A program made the position numbers and the translations under genes. A stretch of 64,000 nucleotides of DNA from Pseudomonas ekonensis (GTDB lineage Bacteria > Pseudomonadota > Gammaproteobacteria > Pseudomonadales > Pseudomonadaceae): NCBI RefSeq assembly GCF_019145435.1, contig NZ_JAHSTS010000002.1, forward strand, positions 124,001-188,000, read 5' to 3'. The notes below the pieces were generated by a model that saw only the letters and a program-made list of their open reading frames with translations, was not told the origin of the DNA and did no database searches. Shown piece after piece: positions 60,823 through 64,000 of the stretch; the first letter of the stretch is position 1, and the number at the start of each line of letters is the position of its first letter.

Positions 60823-61149
60823 TCAGGCGTTCTGGCTGTCCAGCCATTGGCTCTGGGGTGTGCGGCTGGCGCCGTTCTCGGCCACCATCTGGCCCTGCGG
60901 CGTGCGGCTTGAGCCGTCAGCGGCCACCATCTGGCCCTGCGGCGTGCGGCTTGAGCCGTCAGCGGCCACCATCTGGCCTTGCGGCGTGCGGCTGGAGCCG
61001 TCGGAAGCGAGGCCTTGCTTGGCCAGCGGCGTCAGTTGGAAGCAGGTGCCGTTGCCGCAGTTGTGCTGCTCGACGGCGGCGTTGGCGTGGGCGGCGACGC
61101 CGGCGAAGGCAAAGGCGAAAGCGGTCAGAAAGCGCGATACGTTGTTCAT
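60823..61149 (-). CDS. Secreted protein with four 14-residue repeats
   Basis: 108 residues. The signal peptide ends near AHA/NAA (residue 23). After a Cys pair (HNCGNGTCFQL) come four units of the pattern SSRTPQGQMVAADG; two of the 42-bp DNA copies (60880-60963) are identical, a sign of recent expansion. The last unit is diverged (ASRTPQSQWLD). The function is unknown. 29 bp downstream of the DUF2790 gene, so the two could be co-transcribed with dipZ. Confidence 0.78.
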   Translation of the reverse strand: MNNVSRFLTAFAFAFAGVAAHANAAVEQHNCGNGTCFQLTPLAKQGLASDGSSRTPQGQMVAADGSSRTPQGQMVAADGSSRTPQGQMVAENGASRTPQSQWLDSQNA

Positions 61150-61178
61150 GGCGTGGATCCTTAAATGAAAGTGGGCAC

Positions 61179-61448
61179 TCAGTTTTCGTTGTGGCAGCCG
61201 TCGCCGAATTTGCTGTAATCGAGTACACGGGTCTGCCCGGCCGAGTCGAGGTAGGTCATGCGGGCGTCGACGATGCCGCAGGTCCCTGGGTTGCTTTCTT
61301 TCATGGAGATCACTTTCCGGATGTCCAGATGCGTGCCGTAGGTGTAGGTTTGCGCAGCGACATCAGTCTCGGCGCGGGCCGACAGGGTGCAGATGTTCAG
61401 GGCGGCGAACAGGCAAGCGGCAGCGATGGTCTTGGTCTTGGCGTTCAT
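61179..61448 (-). CDS. DUF2790 family secreted protein
   Basis: 89 residues from ATG 61448. Signal peptide to about ARA/ETD (residue 26). YTYGTHLDIRKVISMKESNP, CGIVDARMTYLDSAGQ and a C-terminal Cys are DUF2790 features. Small exported Pseudomonas protein of unknown function. Its promoter is shared with the divergent two-component system, so it is a probable target. Confidence 0.84.
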   Translation of the reverse strand: MNAKTKTIAAACLFAALNICTLSARAETDVAAQTYTYGTHLDIRKVISMKESNPGTCGIVDARMTYLDSAGQTRVLDYSKFGDGCHNEN

Positions 61449-61579
61449 GGCGTTTTCCTCGGGCGTCAATGGATGATTCGTTGTCCGGGCCCGGCGTCTG
61501 TGCCGTGCCTCGATGGAGCTCATTGAACGCTGGCGAGGTATCGCGCTTGTGTCGGCAAACGGCCGCGTATCCATGGCTG

Positions 61580-61684
61580 TGTATCTGCGCAGGCCGGGGA
61601 TACACAGCGATACAAAACCCTGGAAAAATCCGCTTTTTGCGTCAGCCTGTATCCGTCTGCGCGCCAGATACACTGCAATACAAA
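61580..61684. promoter_or_regulatory. Two copies of a ~37-bp element in the divergent promoter
   Basis: Copy 1 at 61580-61616 and copy 2 at 61648-61684 each begin TGTATC, contain CTGCGC, and end GATACAC(A/T)GC(A/G)ATACAAA, so each has an inverted TGTATC/GATACA pair plus a downstream ATACA. Their start-to-start distance is 68 bp. They lie between the DUF2790 gene and the response regulator gene, as expected for response-regulator binding sites. Confidence 0.6.
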
Positions 61685-61753
61685 CCCAGGCAGGCGGGCC
61701 CTTCGGGGCTCGATAGACTGCGCGTCATCCCCCTTTGATTGAGGTTTGGCCCC

Positions 61754-62494
61754 ATGGATCATGTCGATCACATCCTCATCGTCGACGACGACCGCGAGAT
61801 CCGCGAGCTGGTCGGCAATTACCTGAAGAAGAACGGCCTGCGCACCACCGTGGTCGCCGACGGCCGGCAGATGCGCAGCTTCCTGGAAGCCAACACCGTG
61901 GACCTGATCGTGCTCGACATCATGATGCCCGGCGACGACGGCCTGCTGCTGTGCCGCGAGCTGCGCGCGGGCAAGCACAAGGCCACGCCGATCCTGATGC
62001 TCACCGCGCGCAACGACGAGACCGACCGCATCCTGGGCCTGGAGATGGGCGCCGACGACTACCTGACCAAACCCTTCGCCGCCCGCGAACTGCTGGCGCG
62101 GATCAACGCCGTGCTGCGCCGCACGCGCATGCTGCCGCCGAACCTGGTGGTCACCGAGACCGGCCGCCTGCTGGCGTTCGGCCGCTGGCAGCTGGACACC
62201 TCCGCCCGCCACCTGCTGGACAAGGACGGCACCCTGGTCGCCCTGAGCGGCGCAGAGTACCGTCTGTTGCGGGTGTTCCTCGACCATCCGCAGCGGGTGC
62301 TCAGCCGCGACCAGTTGCTCAACCTGACCCAGGGCCGCGAGGCCGATCTGTTCGACCGTTCCATCGACCTGCTGGTCAGCCGCCTGCGCCAGCGCCTGCT
62401 GGACGACGCCCGCGAACCGGCCTACATCAAGACCGTGCGCAGCGAAGGCTATGTGTTCTCCTTGCCGGTCGAAGTCCTCGGAGCCCCTGCATGA
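61754..62494 (+). CDS. OmpR-family response regulator
   Basis: 246 residues from ATG 61754. The receiver domain has the acidic pair D11/D12, phospho-acceptor Asp55 in IVLDIMMPG, Thr84 and Lys106 (DYLTKPF). The C-terminal winged helix (LSGAEYRLLRVFLDHPQRVL, IDLLVSRLRQRLL, KTVRSEGYVF) is OmpR/PhoB type. Its stop overlaps the kinase start as ATGA. Confidence 0.92.
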   Translation: MDHVDHILIVDDDREIRELVGNYLKKNGLRTTVVADGRQMRSFLEANTVDLIVLDIMMPGDDGLLLCRELRAGKHKATPILMLTARNDETDRILGLEMGADDYLTKPFAARELLARINAVLRRTRMLPPNLVVTETGRLLAFGRWQLDTSARHLLDKDGTLVALSGAEYRLLRVFLDHPQRVLSRDQLLNLTQGREADLFDRSIDLLVSRLRQRLLDDAREPAYIKTVRSEGYVFSLPVEVLGAPA

Positions 62495-63798
62495 ACCTTG
62501 CCCTGCGCTGGCCGCGCACCCTCGCCTCCCGGTTGTCGCTGATTTTCCTGATCGGGCTGATCCTCGCCCAGGCGCTGTCGTTCGGCGCGCAGTACTACGA
62601 GCGCTACGAAAGCGCCAAGCACACCATGCTCGGCAACCTGGAGACCGACGTCTCGACCTCCATCGCGATCCTCGACCGCCTGCCGGCCGAGGAGCGTCCG
62701 GCCTGGCTCAAGCGCCTGGCCCGGCCCAACTACGGCTACCTGTTGAGCGAGGGCGAACCCGGCACTCCGATCGGCGCCGGCGACGTGCCGGTGGCGGTCA
62801 CGTCCATCACCGACGCCATCGGCGACGCCTACCCGCTGACGTTCACCGACATCCCCGGCCCCAGGAAACACTTTCAGGGCCACCTGCACCTGGGCGACGG
62901 CAGCCCGGTGACCATCGACGTGTGGCCGTCGATGGCGCCGCTCTCGCCCTGGCTGCCGGTGGTGCTGATCGGCCAACTGGCCCTGATGCTGGTCTGCACC
63001 TGGCTGGCGGTGCGCATCGCGATCCGTCCCCTCACCCGCCTGGCCAATGCGGTGGAGACCCTCGACCCCAACGCCCACCCGATCAACCTGGACGAAAAGG
63101 GCCCCAACGAAGTGGCCTACGCGGCCCGGGCGTTCAACGCGATGCAGGCGCGCATCGCCGCCTACCTGAAGGAGCGCATGCAACTGCTCGCGGCGATTTC
63201 CCACGACCTGCAGACCCCGATCACGCGGATGAAACTGCGGGCCGAGTTCATGGACGACTCCGCCGAGAAAGACAAACTCTGGAACGACCTCGGCGAGATG
63301 GAGCACCTGGTGCGCGAGGGCGTGGCCTACGCCCGCAGCATCCACGGTTCCACCGAAGAGAGCCGGCGCACCCACCTGGACTCGTTCCTCGACAGCCTGG
63401 TGTTCGACTACCAGGACATGGGCAAGGACGTGCAACTGGGCGGCAAGACTGATGCGGTGATCGACACCCGTCCCCATGCCTTGCGCCGGGTGCTGGTCAA
63501 CCTCACCGACAACGCCTTGAAGTTCGCCGGCGCCGCCGAACTGTGGGTCGAGCGACAGGACGGCAATCTTTCGGTGAAAGTCATGGACCGCGGCCCCGGC
63601 ATCGCCGAAGAGGAACTGGCCCAGGTGATGGAGCCGTTCTACCGCGTGGAGAACTCGCGCAACCGCAGCACCGGCGGCACCGGCCTGGGCCTGGCCATCG
63701 CCCAGCAACTGGCGATGGCTTTGGGCGGCTCGCTGAACCTGAGCAACCGCGAAGGCGGCGGACTGTGCGCCGAACTCAGGCTCCCCCTCCAGGCGTGA
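62491..63798 (+). CDS. Sensor histidine kinase
   Basis: 435 residues. TM1 about residues 14-33, a periplasmic sensor region to about 153, TM2 about 154-176, a HAMP domain, then the H-box LLAAISHDLQTPITRMK with His238. The ATPase domain has VNLTDNALKFA (N-box), MDRGPGIAEEEL (G1), EPFYRVE (F) and GGTGLGLAIA (G2). Partner of the preceding regulator. The signal is unknown. Confidence 0.92.
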   Translation: MNLALRWPRTLASRLSLIFLIGLILAQALSFGAQYYERYESAKHTMLGNLETDVSTSIAILDRLPAEERPAWLKRLARPNYGYLLSEGEPGTPIGAGDVPVAVTSITDAIGDAYPLTFTDIPGPRKHFQGHLHLGDGSPVTIDVWPSMAPLSPWLPVVLIGQLALMLVCTWLAVRIAIRPLTRLANAVETLDPNAHPINLDEKGPNEVAYAARAFNAMQARIAAYLKERMQLLAAISHDLQTPITRMKLRAEFMDDSAEKDKLWNDLGEMEHLVREGVAYARSIHGSTEESRRTHLDSFLDSLVFDYQDMGKDVQLGGKTDAVIDTRPHALRRVLVNLTDNALKFAGAAELWVERQDGNLSVKVMDRGPGIAEEELAQVMEPFYRVENSRNRSTGGTGLGLAIAQQLAMALGGSLNLSNREGGGLCAELRLPLQA

Positions 63799-63808
63799 GG
63801 CAAAAATG

Positions 63809-63831
63809 AGCCCGCGTTGAGCGGGCTTTTT
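63809..63831 (+). terminator. Rho-independent terminator after the kinase gene
   Basis: AGCCCGC, GTTGA, GCGGGCT and five T, starting 11 bp after the stop codon. Confidence 0.82.
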
Positions 63832-63858
63832 GGCCGACGTAGCGGGCAGGCCGGCGTG

Positions 63859-64000
63859 TCACCCCACCACACCGTCGTCATGCAACTGGCGCAGCAACGC
63901 CAGCCCACTGTCCAGGAACACCGCTGTGGCGGGCAACCCGGCTTCGCTCGCCAGCGCCTCGAGGTGCTCGACCCCGGTCATCTGCGGCCACTCGCCGATC
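63859..64000 (-). CDS. 3' end of an unidentified gene (5' part outside window)
   Basis: The minus-strand frame is open from the window edge to TGA 63859-63861, giving 46 C-terminal residues (MTGVEHLEALASEAGLPATA, then VFLDSGLALLRQLHDDGVVG). The composition and codon use are coding-like. No family can be named from this fragment. Confidence 0.55.
   Translation of the reverse strand, partial: IGEWPQMTGVEHLEALASEAGLPATAVFLDSGLALLRQLHDDGVVG

Overview
The window is GC-rich chromosomal DNA from a fluorescent-group Pseudomonas. This rests on gene content (cyanide-insensitive oxidase with a DUF2474 partner, Spu/Puu polyamine genes, DUF2388, DUF2790 and DUF533 proteins, phosphatidylcholine synthase) and on the abundant Pseudomonas-type REP/REPIN palindromes in intergenic gaps. 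Both window edges cut a gene: an MFS transporter on the left and an unidentified minus-strand gene on the right. No rRNA, tRNA, CRISPR array, IS element or phage was seen.

1-9,250: an MFS exporter divergent from a LysR regulator, a SleB-like hydrolase, a secreted CAP-domain protein, a six-unit tandem REPIN array, and the minus-strand cioA-cioB-DUF2474 operon, followed upstream by an FdhF/YdeP-type molybdoenzyme. 9,250-18,470: a compact molybdenum-cofactor block (moaA, bestrophin, moaB-moeA, a LysR regulator, fdhD-moaC-moaD-moaE) ending in chrA. A shared GATTRGAC element lies in five promoter regions of this block, so the molybdoenzyme, its cofactor genes and its sulfurtransferase FdhD look like one regulon. 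18,890-38,100: polyamine catabolism and uptake in two blocks. A GS-like/FAD-oxidase pair is followed by a DeoR regulator, a LysR/quinone-reductase pair and a lower-GC insert (gene remnant, unknown protein, HD-domain protein, unknown protein, PD-(D/E)XK-like protein). Then come puuR, puuB, puuC, puuA, a divergent puuD and a complete spermidine/putrescine-type ABC importer. Together they import polyamines, gamma-glutamylate them, oxidise them and release GABA.

38,290-44,600: housekeeping and small hypothetical genes, two lipoproteins, an aldo/keto reductase, an alpha/beta hydrolase and a second CAP-domain paralogue. 44,719-50,250: an orphan type VI secretion module, with VgrG followed by a DUF2235 (Tle1-like) phospholipase domain that is out of frame by one base at a run of seven G, then two tandem DUF2931 immunity-type genes, a remnant of a third, and an unknown secreted protein. 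GC falls sharply from inside the effector onward, the usual sign of exchanged cargo.

50,250-64,000: core-type genes including a 27-codon membrane peptide, a SnoaL-like protein, malate:quinone oxidoreductase with a signal peptide, a chemoreceptor, DUF2388 and DUF533 proteins, phosphatidylcholine synthase, a methyltransferase, a DipZ-like thiol-redox protein, a secreted protein with four 14-residue repeats, a DUF2790 protein, and an OmpR-type two-component system whose divergent promoter carries two copies of a ~37-bp element.
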